Shown here one piece after another: positions 26,936 to 38,700 of a stretch of 39,101 nt of DNA. Within the stretch, counting starts at the first letter, position 1. Every line of letters starts with the position of its first letter. The position numbers were made by a program, and so were the translations under genes. This DNA comes from Mediterranea sp. (in: CFB group bacteria) (GTDB taxonomy: Bacteria > Bacteroidota > Bacteroidia > Bacteroidales > Bacteroidaceae): NCBI GenBank assembly GCA_031262385.1, contig JAISHU010000053.1:1-39101 (forward strand). Direction: 5' to 3'. Below the pieces are notes generated by a model that made no database searches, had not been told where the DNA came from, and saw nothing but the letters and a program-made list of their open reading frames with translations.

Positions 26936-28111
26936 ATGAGTAGTTTTAAGATAGTAGTTTCAGTGATGTTGACTGCGTTCTGTCTGCTTCCTGTAAGGGC
27001 GCAGCAGAACCATGTCAACATTGACTGGGAACCTCAGAAAAACACAGAAAACTTAGTGCCGCTGTCGGCAAACATTATCTCGCCCGAGGTGAACGACGAC
27101 CACACCGTTACCTTCCGCTTGCGCGCCCCGCAGGCGACCGATGTACGTGTTACCGGCAATGTGCTGAATCGCATCACCCGCGAACGTTCGCTGCCCCTTA
27201 CCAAGGGTGCCGACGGGGTGTGGACGCTCACCATAGGTCCGTTAGACCCCAACATCTACCTCTATTATTTCTTGATAGACGGAGTGAATACCATTGACCC
27301 CAATAACACCTACGTGGGCTTTGCCAATATGCCTGCCTTCAGTATGGTGTGGGTGCATGGCGACGCTCCGGCGTTCTACGATGCCAAAAAGGTGCCGCAC
27401 GGCAACCTCACCACGCACTTCTACCACTCTCCGGTTACCGACGGCGAGCGTTATATGATAGTGTACACCCCACCGGGTTACGACCCGTCCAAAACTTATC
27501 CGGTGCTCTACCTGATGGGTGGTTCGGGCGACCTTCCCGAAACGTGGACGATGCACGGACAGGTCAATTTTATCTTGGACAACCTGCTTGCCGAAGGCAA
27601 GATTAAGCCAATGATTGTGGCTATCCCCAACAACCAACTGATTCACCGCATGCATCCGAAACATACCGAACTGAGCTTCCCGCTTACCGAGCGTGAGTTT
27701 ATGGAAGCCATCATTCCTTATGTGGAGAAACATTATAAGGTGATTCGGTCGCCCCACGGACGTGCTATCAGCGGTCTTTCCATGGGCGGACGCCATGCGC
27801 AATACGTCGGACTGCGGCACATGGATGTGTTCGGCAGTGTGGGTTTGCTTAGTGCTGCATTGCCGCTTAGCGATACGCCTGTATTGCTTACGCCCAAGGC
27901 AGTCAACGATTCATTGGATTACTTCTTCGTAGGTGCCGGTCCTTTTGAAACCTTCCCGCGGGCACGTCACGAGGTGCTGCACCGCCAGCTCGATTCGCTG
28001 GGTGTGCGTCACGAATACTATGTAGGCGGACCGGGTGCTCACGACCTCCAAACGTGGCGGCATCTGCTCTACGAACGCTTCTTACCCAATTTATTTAAAG
28101 ATATAAAATGA
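26936..28111 (+). CDS. CE1-like secreted esterase 3 (more divergent)
   Basis: 391 aa, signal peptide ~1-22. The N-domain ('VNDDHTVTFRLRAPQATDVR') and hydrolase domain are present: 'TYPVLYLMGGSGDLPETW', Ser282 in '[15 protein letters not shown]', His369 in 'GGPGAHDLQTWRHL'. It differs from its paralogues in the oxyanion region ('LMGGSGD' for 'LQHGxGED') and around the His (GAHDLQTW for GTAHEWLTW), so substrate preference may differ. It overlaps the next gene by 4 bp (ATGA). Confidence 0.88.
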   Translation: MSSFKIVVSVMLTAFCLLPVRAQQNHVNIDWEPQKNTENLVPLSANIISPEVNDDHTVTFRLRAPQATDVRVTGNVLNRITRERSLPLTKGADGVWTLTIGPLDPNIYLYYFLIDGVNTIDPNNTYVGFANMPAFSMVWVHGDAPAFYDAKKVPHGNLTTHFYHSPVTDGERYMIVYTPPGYDPSKTYPVLYLMGGSGDLPETWTMHGQVNFILDNLLAEGKIKPMIVAIPNNQLIHRMHPKHTELSFPLTEREFMEAIIPYVEKHYKVIRSPHGRAISGLSMGGRHAQYVGLRHMDVFGSVGLLSAALPLSDTPVLLTPKAVNDSLDYFFVGAGPFETFPRARHEVLHRQLDSLGVRHEYYVGGPGAHDLQTWRHLLYERFLPNLFKDIK

Positions 28112-29103
28112 TGAAACGAATTCTTCTTTCGACCGCTTGCTTGGCTCTGTTTGTGTCGGCAGGCGCACAAAATCCTTTTGGCGGTATGAACCACACCATT
28201 GTAGAGGGCAAACCGACCGAAAAGTCGGCTCAGATTTTCAAGCAAGAACGTCCCGAAGCCACCTCGCCCGACATTATGTATATGCACGATGTGAAGTACG
28301 AAACACGTAGCGGCACCGACCTCTACCTGCAAATCCTGATGCCCATGGCAAACATGGCAGATCGTACCCCCAAGCCTTGCATCATGTACATTCCCGGCTC
28401 GGCGTGGTTCAAACAAAATACCTACGGTAGCATCATGCGCATGGCAGAGTTTGCCAAACGTGGTTTCATTGTTGCTATCGCCGAATATCGCCATTCGGGT
28501 ATTGCCCCCTTCCCCGCGCAACTCATCGACATGAAGAATGCCATACGCTTTCTGCGTCACGACGGGGCACGCATGGGTATCGACCCCAATAACATCTTTG
28601 TGTGGGGCGATTCGTCGGGTGGACACCTCTCGCTGCTGGTTGGAGTTACCGAGAACATCAAAGATGCCACTATCGACGAACCCGACTTCCCCGATGTATC
28701 GTGTGGAGTAAATGGCGTGATAGCTTACTATCCGCCTACCGACCTCACCGCCATTAAGAACATCCCCGATGCCATTAGCAAAGGCGAGGCTACCAGTCCC
28801 GAAGGACAGTTGTTGGGCGGAAAACTCTCTATCGCCGAGAATGTGGATGCGGCACGTCGCGCCAGTCCCGACTATTATGTAAAGAAGAACGTGGCTATAC
28901 CGCCTATCTTCCTTGCTGCCGGAACAATGGACCGTGTGGTGCCTTTCAATCAATCCGACATCATGGCACACGTGCTTGCCGACAACGGTAAGAGCTTTGA
29001 GTTCTACGTGCTGCCCGGTGCCGACCACGGTTCGTGGGAGTTTTGGACGCCTGCCATGTTCGACAAGATAGAAGCTTTCATCCGTCAGAATATTAAGAAA
29101 TAG
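28108..29103 (+). CDS. Alpha/beta hydrolase, acetylesterase-like (BD-FAE/hormone-sensitive-lipase-like)
   Basis: 331 aa, signal peptide ~1-21. The hydrolase fold has nucleophile Ser169 in 'FVWGDSSGGHLSLL', an Asp in 'AAGTMDRVVPF', and His in 'LPGADHGSWEF'. The oxyanion segment is 'MYIPGSAWFKQN' rather than the usual HGGxW. This resembles the BD-FAE type carbohydrate esterases (acetyl and feruloyl substrates) found in Bacteroidota loci; the family call is by pattern only. It is a different fold subgroup from the four CE1-like paralogues. It is translationally coupled to the preceding gene. Confidence 0.85.
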   Translation: MMKRILLSTACLALFVSAGAQNPFGGMNHTIVEGKPTEKSAQIFKQERPEATSPDIMYMHDVKYETRSGTDLYLQILMPMANMADRTPKPCIMYIPGSAWFKQNTYGSIMRMAEFAKRGFIVAIAEYRHSGIAPFPAQLIDMKNAIRFLRHDGARMGIDPNNIFVWGDSSGGHLSLLVGVTENIKDATIDEPDFPDVSCGVNGVIAYYPPTDLTAIKNIPDAISKGEATSPEGQLLGGKLSIAENVDAARRASPDYYVKKNVAIPPIFLAAGTMDRVVPFNQSDIMAHVLADNGKSFEFYVLPGADHGSWEFWTPAMFDKIEAFIRQNIKK

Positions 29104-29132
29104 GTGAAACCTTTAACGAAAAGAAAAAGCCC

Positions 29133-31988
29133 ATGAAAAAGATTTTATTTACGCTCTTTGCCCTGTGGGGCTTGCTGACCACCGCGTCGGCACAAGATAA
29201 AGACTTCCACATCTACCTCTGCATCGGTCAGAGTAATATGGAAGGAAATGCACGTCTGACCCCTGAAGATAAGGTGGGCGTCAGCGACCGCTTCCGCATG
29301 ATGTCGGCAGTGGACTGCCCCGACTTGGGACGCGAGCAAGGACAATGGTACACGGCAGTGCCGCCCTTGGCACGCTGCAACACCGGATTGAACCCTGACG
29401 ATAACTTTGGACGTTCCATGGTGTCGCAACTGCCTAAAAACATTAAGGTAGGTGTGGTAATGGTTGCCATTGGCGGTTGTAAGATACAGTTGTTCGATAA
29501 AAACGACTGTGCCGACTACATTCGCACTGCCCCCGATTGGATGCTCAGCGCTATCAATGCCTACGGAGGTAATCCCTACAAACGCCTCATCGACCTTGCC
29601 AAACAAGCACAGAAGGATGGCGTGATTAAAGGTATCTTGATGCACCAAGGCGAGTCAAACATCAACGAACAAGACTGGCCGCAACGAGTGAAGAATGTGT
29701 ACGAAAACATCCTCTCCGACCTCAACCTGAATGCTGCCGACGTGCCGCTGATAGCCGGCGAAGTGGTGCATGCCGAACAACGCGGCATCTCTGCCTCGAT
29801 GAACGACATCATCGACCGTCTGCCGCAAACCATTCCTACGGCACACGTGGTATCGTCGAAAGGTTGCACCGCAGGTCCCGACAATCTGCACTTCAACACG
29901 GCAGGTTATATGGAACTGGGTAAACGCTACGCCATCGCAATGCTCAACGCCAAGGGTGTGAAGCACAACTTGAAACCGACCGCCCTCAGCGCTGCTCCTG
30001 CCGTTAGCAAAGCAAAACCGTCGGGCACTCCCAAGCTGGTGCTGCAACTCGATGAGGCTAACACCACCGTAAGCCCCATGCTGTACGGACTGATGACCGA
30101 AGAGATTAACTATGCCTACGAAGGCGGACTCTACGCCCAACTGATACGCAACCCGTCGTTTATGGATGTCGCACCGCAACAACGTCGCCGTCAGGGTGGC
30201 GGTGGCGGCGGATTCTTCGGTATGCGCGCCCCTAAACCGCCTCACTGGAACATTACCGATTCCATTACAGGCGAAATGAGTGTCGCTCAAAATGTCGGCA
30301 TCAACGATGCTAATCCGCGTTCGCTCTGTCTGCTGATAAAGGAAAACAAACCTGTGGGTGTGATTAACGAAGGATTCTGGGGATTCCCTATCCGTCCGAA
30401 CACTACTTACAAAGGTAGTTTGTGGGTAAAGAGCAATGCAGCTTCGCCCACACTTAACGTAGCTTTGGAGAGTCTTGACGGTACCACCGTCTTCGCCCAA
30501 ACACAAGTTACCGGTGCCGGCGAAGAGTGGAAGAAACTGTCGTTTACTATTCAAACACCCGACGGCATCACGCCCACCAAGGACGCCCGCTTCCGCATTA
30601 GCGCCTCGTCGCTGGGACGCTACTGGTTTACCCGCGTAACGCTCTTCCCGCCCACTTTCAACGACCGTCCCAACGGCTTGCGTCAAGACATCATGACCAT
30701 GATGAAGAATATGAAGCCGCAATTCTTGCGCTTCCCCGGCGGAAACTACCTCGAAGGTAACAACTTCGCCAACCGCTTCAACTGGAAAGAAACCATCGGC
30801 GACCCTGATACACGTCCCGGACACCTTAGCCCGTGGGGCTATCGCTCTACCGACGGACTGGGCTTGCTGGAGTTCCTCACGTGGGCAGAAGACATCGGTG
30901 CCGAACCACTGGTAGGTCTCTTTGCCGGCTACGTGCTGAACCGCGACTACGTCAAGGGTGAGTTCTTGAAACCGTTTATACAAGATGCTCTCGATGAAAT
31001 AGAATATGTAATAGGCGGTACCAATACCAAGTGGGGCGCACAACGTGCCCGCGACGGTCATCCCGAACCCTTCAAACTGACCTACGTCGAAATAGGTAAC
31101 GAAGACTGGTTCGACCAGTCGGGTAGCTACACCGAGCGCTATAAGATGTTCTACGATGCTATCAAGGCGAAATATCCGCAATTGCAGATTATCTCTTCGA
31201 TAGGCGGACGCACCAACATGGGTAGCACCATGAACGTACCCGGTGTACAACTCGATATCATCGACGAACACTACTACCGCGATGCCAACGACATGTACCG
31301 CAACGCCAATCAGTACGACTCGTACGACCGCAACGGTCCCAAGATATTCTGCGGCGAATGGGCTACCCGCGAAGGCAAGCCTACTACCAACATGAATGCA
31401 GCTTTGGGCGACGCCGCATGGATGACGGGCATGGAACGCAACTCCGACATTGTTATCATGCATTGCTATGCTCCGCTCTTTGTTAACGTCAACCCCGGCG
31501 GCATGCAGTGGGAAAGCGACCTCATCGGTTACGATGCCCTCAATGCTTACGGTTCGCCGGCTTACTACGCCCAAGTGATGTTTGCCAACCACGTGGGCGA
31601 CAAAGTGGTGCCTATCCAAGCAAGCAACATACCCACCTTCGACTTGCCGCTTACCCGCATGGATTCGCTGATGCGCCGTACTACGCACGACCAAGCTTCT
31701 CAGTTGTATTACGTATCTACCAAAGATACCAAAACAGGCACTGTCTACCTGAAAGTAGTCAACGTGGAGAAGAACGCACAGCGCGTGGCTATATCTCTGC
31801 AAGGTCGCGGCAGCGTCAACTCCAAAGCTGTGAAGATAGAGATGAAGGGTACGCATCCCGAAGATACCAACAGCATCGACAACCCCACGAACATTGTGCC
31901 CGTAACCTCTACGGCACGGGTAGGGAAGAGCTTCAACTATACCTTCCCGCCGTACTCCATTACCGTATTACAATTTGAAACCAAGTAA
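29133..31988 (+). CDS. Two-enzyme fusion: CE6-like acetylesterase (SASA) plus GH51 alpha-L-arabinofuranosidase
   Basis: 951 aa, signal peptide ~1-20. Residues ~24-275 are a SASA/CE6-type SGNH-like esterase: Ser34 in 'CIGQSNMEGN', 'LMHQGESN' (169-176), and Asp250/His253 in 'GPDNLHFNTAGY'. Residues ~300-950 are a GH51-type enzyme: an N-terminal strand 'VSPMLYGLMTEEINYAYEGG', a carbohydrate-binding-like beta insert (~368-510), and a TIM barrel with 'FLRFPGGNYLEG'. Acid/base Glu657 is in 'VEIGNEDWF' and nucleophile Glu742 in 'IFCGEWATREG'. All key residues of both halves are present. A Gly/Arg-rich stretch (~351-362) marks a flexible loop. It should remove acetyl and arabinofuranosyl groups from arabinoxylan or related glycans. 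It is fifth in the operon, 29 bp after the hydrolase gene. Confidence 0.92.
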   Translation: MKKILFTLFALWGLLTTASAQDKDFHIYLCIGQSNMEGNARLTPEDKVGVSDRFRMMSAVDCPDLGREQGQWYTAVPPLARCNTGLNPDDNFGRSMVSQLPKNIKVGVVMVAIGGCKIQLFDKNDCADYIRTAPDWMLSAINAYGGNPYKRLIDLAKQAQKDGVIKGILMHQGESNINEQDWPQRVKNVYENILSDLNLNAADVPLIAGEVVHAEQRGISASMNDIIDRLPQTIPTAHVVSSKGCTAGPDNLHFNTAGYMELGKRYAIAMLNAKGVKHNLKPTALSAAPAVSKAKPSGTPKLVLQLDEANTTVSPMLYGLMTEEINYAYEGGLYAQLIRNPSFMDVAPQQRRRQGGGGGGFFGMRAPKPPHWNITDSITGEMSVAQNVGINDANPRSLCLLIKENKPVGVINEGFWGFPIRPNTTYKGSLWVKSNAASPTLNVALESLDGTTVFAQTQVTGAGEEWKKLSFTIQTPDGITPTKDARFRISASSLGRYWFTRVTLFPPTFNDRPNGLRQDIMTMMKNMKPQFLRFPGGNYLEGNNFANRFNWKETIGDPDTRPGHLSPWGYRSTDGLGLLEFLTWAEDIGAEPLVGLFAGYVLNRDYVKGEFLKPFIQDALDEIEYVIGGTNTKWGAQRARDGHPEPFKLTYVEIGNEDWFDQSGSYTERYKMFYDAIKAKYPQLQIISSIGGRTNMGSTMNVPGVQLDIIDEHYYRDANDMYRNANQYDSYDRNGPKIFCGEWATREGKPTTNMNAALGDAAWMTGMERNSDIVIMHCYAPLFVNVNPGGMQWESDLIGYDALNAYGSPAYYAQVMFANHVGDKVVPIQASNIPTFDLPLTRMDSLMRRTTHDQASQLYYVSTKDTKTGTVYLKVVNVEKNAQRVAISLQGRGSVNSKAVKIEMKGTHPEDTNSIDNPTNIVPVTSTARVGKSFNYTFPPYSITVLQFETK

Positions 31989-33200
<1,212 letters not shown>

Positions 33201-33255
33201 ACTTTTTCTTTTCGTAAAATAAGTCGCATCTTACCGACACGACACTTTGTTCAAT

Positions 33256-33284
33256 ACGGCGCATTTCCTTGTGAAATGCGCCGT
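33256..33284 (+). terminator. First hairpin after the esterase operon
   Basis: Perfect 12-bp stem acggcgcatttc/gaaatgcgccgt, loop cttgt, followed by 'ttgtag'. A stable stem with a weak T tract. Confidence 0.65.
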
Positions 33285-33298
33285 TTGTAGGCTGGCAC

Positions 33299-33346
33299 AA
33301 AAGAAGCATCCCTGATAACGATAAGTTATCAGGGATGCTTCTTTTT
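33299..33346 (+). terminator. Second, strong terminator after the esterase operon
   Basis: Perfect 19-bp stem aagaagcatccctgataac/gttatcagggatgcttctt with loop gataa, extended by A/T pairs and ending in a T run. The A-rich left flank means it could also stop minus-strand transcription. Confidence 0.85.
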
Positions 33347-33519
33347 GTGATCCGCTTGGGGTCGGAACTTTATGTCAAATCGTTCTGATAATCAAATGAT
33401 AAGGAATTGTCCTTCTTTCAATGTCCACCGATTTGGAAGCAGACCGCTTTTTGCCGCATTCTGCGATGCATTACTTCAAATCGTCGTCGGGACAAAAATA
33501 GAAAGTAATGGCGAAATGA

Positions 33520-33978
33520 CCAAGCAACAAGGAACACATTATTGCTTATGCTAACGGAGCAAGTAACACAGTAGGTAACGCAGCTCATTGGGAAATAGGA
33601 AAATTGCTTCACGACAAAAAAGTTGAGAGCAGGCATGGAAGTGGTGTGGTCAATCGTTTGTCCTATGACTTGAAGCAACGCTATCCTTAGATGGGTGTTT
33701 CTCCAAGAAATCTATGGGATATGAAAAAAATCTACGAGCGTTTTTGCAACAGCGAGTTAAAACTGCGACAGGCTGTCGCAGCTTTACCATGGGGACATAT
33801 GCTGACCTTGATGCGCAAGTTCGGTAAAGATGACAATGCCATTTTATACTCTGCGCAGGAAATCACATCAAAAGGTTGGAACCGTGGACTTCTATCCAGT
33901 GCCATCTCTCTGAAAATGCACCTGAGGAAGGACGTTCCATCCGACAATAATTTCGAGCAGACGTTACCAATAAGATAG
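33520..33978 (+). pseudogene. Decayed DUF1016/YhcG-type PDDEXK-nuclease gene (N-terminal part)
   Basis: One frame reads 'EHIIAYANGASNTVGNAAHW' and 'EIGKLLHDKKVESRHGSGVV', then 'NRLSYDLKQRYP', a TAG stop (33688-33690), and in the same frame 'GVSPRNLWDMKKIYERF', 'AVAALPWGHMLTLMRKFGK', 'ITSKGWNRGLLSSAISLKMH' and 'DNNFEQTLP'. These blocks match the order of the DUF1016 N-terminal domain of YhcG-like nucleases. There is no start codon (a TGA lies at 33517), there is the internal stop, and the C-terminal nuclease domain is missing. DUF1016 genes are often found beside restriction-modification loci, which fits the accessory character of this end of the window. Confidence 0.7.
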
Positions 33979-34257
33979 AGAAGTGATGGTATATGTCGGT
34001 TATTCGTGGTTGGAGTCATTCAGGCAGAACATGGCTGTGAAGTATTTGTGAAAACTGGAAATAGACGAAGAAGTATCGCCCGAGAAGCGAATCTTCACTC
34101 TCTTGGGCAATTCGATTACCAATTCGCTTTCTCTTTTATAGGAACCCGTGCACCGAAAGTCTGAGCTAGAGGGTGTCGCAGGGGAAGGAAATCTTATGGG
34201 GGCGAACGGTTGTGTCCGAAAGGATACGGCGCAAAGGTGGATATCTTCCCTTGACGG
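33979..34257. other. Gene-free spacer next to the nuclease remnant
   Basis: No convincing gene. Short frames such as 'GYSWLESFRQNMAVKYL' followed by a stop suggest further decayed coding DNA, but I cannot assign it. No clear terminator for the minus-strand operon was seen here. Confidence 0.4.
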
Positions 34258-35772
34258 TCAAAGGCTTTCCTTTAAAATTATCCATTTCCCGCCGCGCTTT
34301 GTGCCTTCGTGCTTAATAATACCATTCTTGCGCATGGTTTGGAGGTGGTATTTTACTCCATTTTCACCAAATGGAAGCATCTCTACTAATTCTTCGCGTG
34401 TGATGGTGGGATTATTCCTTAGTGCTTCCAAAATTATCTTTTGGGTAGTCAAATCTTCGTTTTGGGTAGTCGATTGGGTAGTACTACCCAATCTTTGGGT
34501 AGTGTTTCCACTGTTTTGGATAGTACTATCAGCTTTGTGGGTAACTTCCACCTCTTCACTACCAAATCCGGCTTCGAAATACTTAGTTGATATATGCTCA
34601 ATCACTTTGAACGCAGTGATAAGAGAAAAGTCAAACTCTGCTTCGCCATTGCCGTTCTCTTTTAGCTCGCGTTGCACACGACTGATGCCCCGACTGAAAC
34701 GGTTCACGTAACCTAACACTTTCATGGCATCGGCAATGAAAGGGTTGCGGTAGTCACTGACATTGGGAAAATTATCAGGGGCTACCTTACCATACAGGTT
34801 GCCGGCATTGAGTATCTCAATACGGTCATCGTATTCGTAAAACTGTACGGGAGCATTGGATTCATAGTCGCGGTGCATAACGGCGTTCATCAATAGTTCG
34901 CGTGTTGCCCAGTACGGATATTTGGAAACGGTCTCTTCCCGAAGCACACTAACAGGAATAGGACGCTTCACGGCAATGGCAGTCTCAATGAAATTATCCA
35001 TCTTTACCAGTGTCTTACAAAGGCAACCGGCGAATTTAAATTCGTTGATGATGTCTCCAGCCCTATCTAATCCCTGAAAACGAACGTATTGCACATAAGC
35101 CCCGGGCAGGTAGCGTTCCGGATTCTTTCCGAACAGGATAATAGCACCGAAGGTCGGACAATGATAATTCAAGTCATAAAATCCAAGCGAGGCAAGTTGT
35201 TCTTCTATGGGACGGGTATCCTCCCGCAGAATATCTTCGTCTATGGCTTGCGGTAAGTATTCCTTCTTAATCAATGCGATGTCCAAATCCTCAAGGGTCG
35301 TCTTTGTGCAGGGCATAGCATCCAGCGTATGAATATTAGACAGTCGCCGTTCGGTAAGTATCTTTTCCTCTGCCGGACTGGCAAAACTCTTCCGCGGGCC
35401 AACCCGCACCCAGACTCGCCCCCGATAACGAACTGGTGGAATGTCCGATGGTTGCACTTCAACCACCAGTACATCACCCTTGTCAAAGCTGAACTTCGCC
35501 ACGTTCATGACGGGTTGCGGCAAGATGTTGCCATCCGTTCGGATGTTGGTCATCTTGAGCAGCAGTGTATCATCAACCTTCATACCAGACAGTTCACCGT
35601 TATCCTGCGCTCCCAAAATCAGATAGCCGTTCTTGCGGCTATTAGGCAAGTCATTGGAGAAGGCACAGATAGCTTGGCAGAACTTGTCTGTGTCTGTCTT
35701 CGATGTCGTTCGCTCGACATGGAAACTTTCCGTGTCGGCGAGGAGTTTATGGAGTTCTTCTTTGATAATCAT
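34258..35772 (-). CDS. AlbA_2/Schlafen-like DNA-binding protein with GHKL-type ATPase region and winged helix
   Basis: 504 aa. The N-terminal AlbA_2 domain (~10-150) shows 'DKFCQAICAFSNDL', 'NGYLILGAQDNGELSG' and 'RVWVRVGPRKSFASPAEEK'. An HATPase_c_4-type region (~270-375) has 'TRELLMNAVMHRDYES' and 'YDDRIEILNAGNLYGKV', then 'RFSRGISRVQRELKENG'. A Thr/Gln repeat linker (~415-440, 'NTTQRLGSTTQSTTQNEDL') leads to a C-terminal winged helix ('NPTITREELVEMLPFGENGV', 'LQTMRKNGIIKHEGTKRGG'). Such proteins are often labelled putative transcriptional regulators or RecG-like helicases; no helicase motif is present here. It starts 12 bp after the KAP NTPase stop on the same strand, indicating co-expression. 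The joint role is unknown; defence is plausible. Confidence 0.85.
   Translation of the reverse strand: MIIKEELHKLLADTESFHVERTTSKTDTDKFCQAICAFSNDLPNSRKNGYLILGAQDNGELSGMKVDDTLLLKMTNIRTDGNILPQPVMNVAKFSFDKGDVLVVEVQPSDIPPVRYRGRVWVRVGPRKSFASPAEEKILTERRLSNIHTLDAMPCTKTTLEDLDIALIKKEYLPQAIDEDILREDTRPIEEQLASLGFYDLNYHCPTFGAIILFGKNPERYLPGAYVQYVRFQGLDRAGDIINEFKFAGCLCKTLVKMDNFIETAIAVKRPIPVSVLREETVSKYPYWATRELLMNAVMHRDYESNAPVQFYEYDDRIEILNAGNLYGKVAPDNFPNVSDYRNPFIADAMKVLGYVNRFSRGISRVQRELKENGNGEAEFDFSLITAFKVIEHISTKYFEAGFGSEEVEVTHKADSTIQNSGNTTQRLGSTTQSTTQNEDLTTQKIILEALRNNPTITREELVEMLPFGENGVKYHLQTMRKNGIIKHEGTKRGGKWIILKESL
34441..34555. repeat. Degenerate GGGTAGT microrepeat encoding the Thr/Gln linker
   Basis: 'gggtagt' occurs five times, plus near-copies 'ggatagt' and 'gggtaac', at irregular spacing, and one inverted 'actaccc'. 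It encodes the repeated TTQ tripeptides of the linker before the winged helix. Similar TTQ linkers occur in other proteins of this type. Confidence 0.7.
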
Positions 35773-35784
35773 TGTAACTTTTTA

Positions 35785-38700
35785 TTAAGACATTTGCTCA
35801 GTTCCATCTTCAAGCCCAATTTTAGTTGCAAATATAACAAGTCTTTCATCTGGATTAGCTTTTACCTTTTTTCTAATCTTATCTTTCAAAGCATATGCAT
35901 CATCCTCTGCGATATTTACTATCTCTGAATATAATTCATTGTTTGATAATATTACATTTAAGCATTCTGCATTGTCTACAACAGGCTCAACTATTCTATG
36001 TACTACTCGTTTGGCTTCCTTAATCAAATCCCCTTGCTGTTCTAACCAACTATGAAGATATAAAAACACAACAGGAGTCATATTGTATTGACCTATAAGA
36101 TACTTATCACGGATATCTTTGATATGTGTAAAAGTTTTTCTTTTATCCATTTTATCTATAATCGTTTGGAACAATGACGATACAGGCAATGTTTGTTTTT
36201 GACCTGCAATATCATCAAGAATTCGTTTTCCAAAGTCAGTAAGATTATCTGGCAATGATTTTAAATATTCCGTGTCAATCAAATTATTAATAACAATCCA
36301 CCAATAGTTATTATTTAGCTGTGCCCTTTGATTGTAGAGTGTACTCTCAGCAATAGAGGTGAGAGCATCAACGGCGACTTTATTTATAAAATTCGTCATG
36401 GTATTCTTGTTTGCTGAGGAATATTGATAAAAAGTAGCATTGGGGATGATCGTTTGAATATTACCTTTATTAATAATCTCATCATTTATCTTCCACCTAC
36501 CTAATTGTGATAATAAACACTCTTCTGTAACTTGGAGATTGTTTCTTATTTCGAAGAATTTAGGCAATAAGGTGGATAAATCCAATTTTCCGTCCATTTT
36601 GTGCTCTGTTATATACTTTAACACTTGCTTTAGAATTGGCAAATTCCATGACAAATTATGAATAAGTGCTTCTCCATAATTAGTATAATAATGCAATGTA
36701 TTAGCAGCATACTTTATCTGAGATTCATCAAATGAGCCACCATTATTAGAGCCATTTAAATTTTGGATTAATAATATCTCAATAAATTCAGCTGTGTTGA
36801 CTTTAGAGGCTGTACCGTTCCAGATATTATTCCTTTGTGTTTGATTTAGCTGCACGGGAAGAGGGTCGATTTTCGATATAATTTTGTAAGTGTCCAATAT
36901 GGACTTAAAATTTTGAGCATTGACGACTTTCCCCTGAGTATCATCCTTTATGGTAGCTTCAATCTTGGATATTAAGGTATCAAATTTGTAAGTTTCATCA
37001 TTAGCCAAGTAGTATAGTGCTTCATGACCAATTATATCATTAGGGAGCATCGAAGCAAAATATTTATCTAATTTTTGTGGGTTGGCAACCATTTTGTATT
37101 TTACATAATCTTCTTTAGCTGCAATAACATAATCTACAAAAACTTTTGGTTCTTGTTCGGACTGTTGAATATCTAATTCAATACCATTATTTACTGCACA
37201 GTCGTTCAAATCGGATAGGGCATGATAATATTCTATACCATTACAATCTTTAAACGATACAATTTGCTTATATAAGAAGGCAACTATACGTCTTTTATAT
37301 TCCTCACTAGTACATTCTATTAAATGTTTGAATTCGATTGAGATATCCTGCTTATCAAGCGTGTGTTTCATTTTCCTTTCTGCCAATAAGTTCCATAAAG
37401 GCGTTATGATTACGCTGTTTTCTTTAACGAACTCTTTGTTTAGTTTGAATAAGCCATTTATTAGGTTGTCAACGGGAATATCAGTATTTGTAATCACTTC
37501 ATTTAGAACCGTAGTAAAATGATTATAATTGCAATAATTATTAATGTTATATTCCCCATTTTCCCCTTTCAGGCTCTGTTCTATATATCTTGTAATCGGT
37601 ATTTGCTCTGCATCATCAGGCAATATCCCATAAAATAGGGCAGGCATAGTTTTTTGTAATGACTCGTCATTATGAATAATCTTTGATAGTATTTCATCCG
37701 AATACTTTTTATCTAATATAGCTTTCACAGGATCATCATCTTCAAAGCAACCCTTTTTTATTATAAAAATAGCCATTGAAACAATATCAATGGAGGTTTT
37801 CCAGATACTTTTCAACTCCACCAATTGATTAATGAAAATTATCATATCTCGAACAGTAGAATTTGGTTTCTCCAGTCTAAAAATACGATTAACCATTTCT
37901 TGATATTCTGATTCTGTTGTGCCAAAAGCTTCTTTATACAATCTTGCGAATATTGATTTGAAATCAGTCATTACGGGTGGTGTAACTCTATATATGATAG
38001 GGAACGTTTTGTTTATAAAATAAGTGTTTAGTTCCTGCTTGTCGGAAGCTTCTCCAAAAGCACAAGCTAAATGCTTTCGGTCATAAGGAATAATAGCCCA
38101 TATATTGGCAAAACCTCCCTCGGAAAAGAATGTATAAATTGAAGACCATAGTTCTTTCACCTTTTCGGACGGTAATCTATCCATATTATCATAGACAACG
38201 ACTAATTTCCTCTTTCCCTCTTTTTCTATGTAATCAGATATGCTTTGCATCCATCCCTTAAATTCGCATACAGAAGGTTCTTCTTCACTAATAGTCTCAT
38301 AGCAAATATCATTCTCTACTTTATCGCTAAACAGAACAAACAAATTCTTAAGTTTCCTATACTCTTTATTACGACGCATACCCACAAACCATAAAAGCAA
38401 AGCAAGAATAATAGGAACAAATGGCAATAATGCAGTTAGCCATTGGGGCAATTTGATTTCTGATGCAATAAATGTAAACAATGGAGTTATTAGTATAACC
38501 AATGCAGATACTATAATAGGAATACTTAGCCGTGGATATTTTTCAGTTGTTGTTTCAGTTTTCCTCGCTAATAAAAGTTTCAACTTTTCCTCCCATGTAC
38601 CATCTTTTGTACCACCTCCCTTTATTTTAATAGAAGCTTTCCCTTCTAATATTTTATCTGTCAGCAAAGTAGAAGTAAGCGATTCTAAAAATGAACGCCG

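Noticed and set aside
29655..31856. 733-codon open frame on the minus strand opposite the CE6-GH51 fusion
   Set aside because: The sense frame has intact catalytic motifs, signal peptide and operon context. The antisense frame has no domain, no ribosome-binding site and arises because the sense gene avoids codons whose complements are stops.
34148..34711. 187-codon plus-strand frame overlapping the end of the AlbA_2 gene
   Set aside because: Its serine/valine-rich repeats ('FWVVKSSFWVV'-like) are the reverse of the Thr/Gln linker; the minus-strand gene has recognisable domains.
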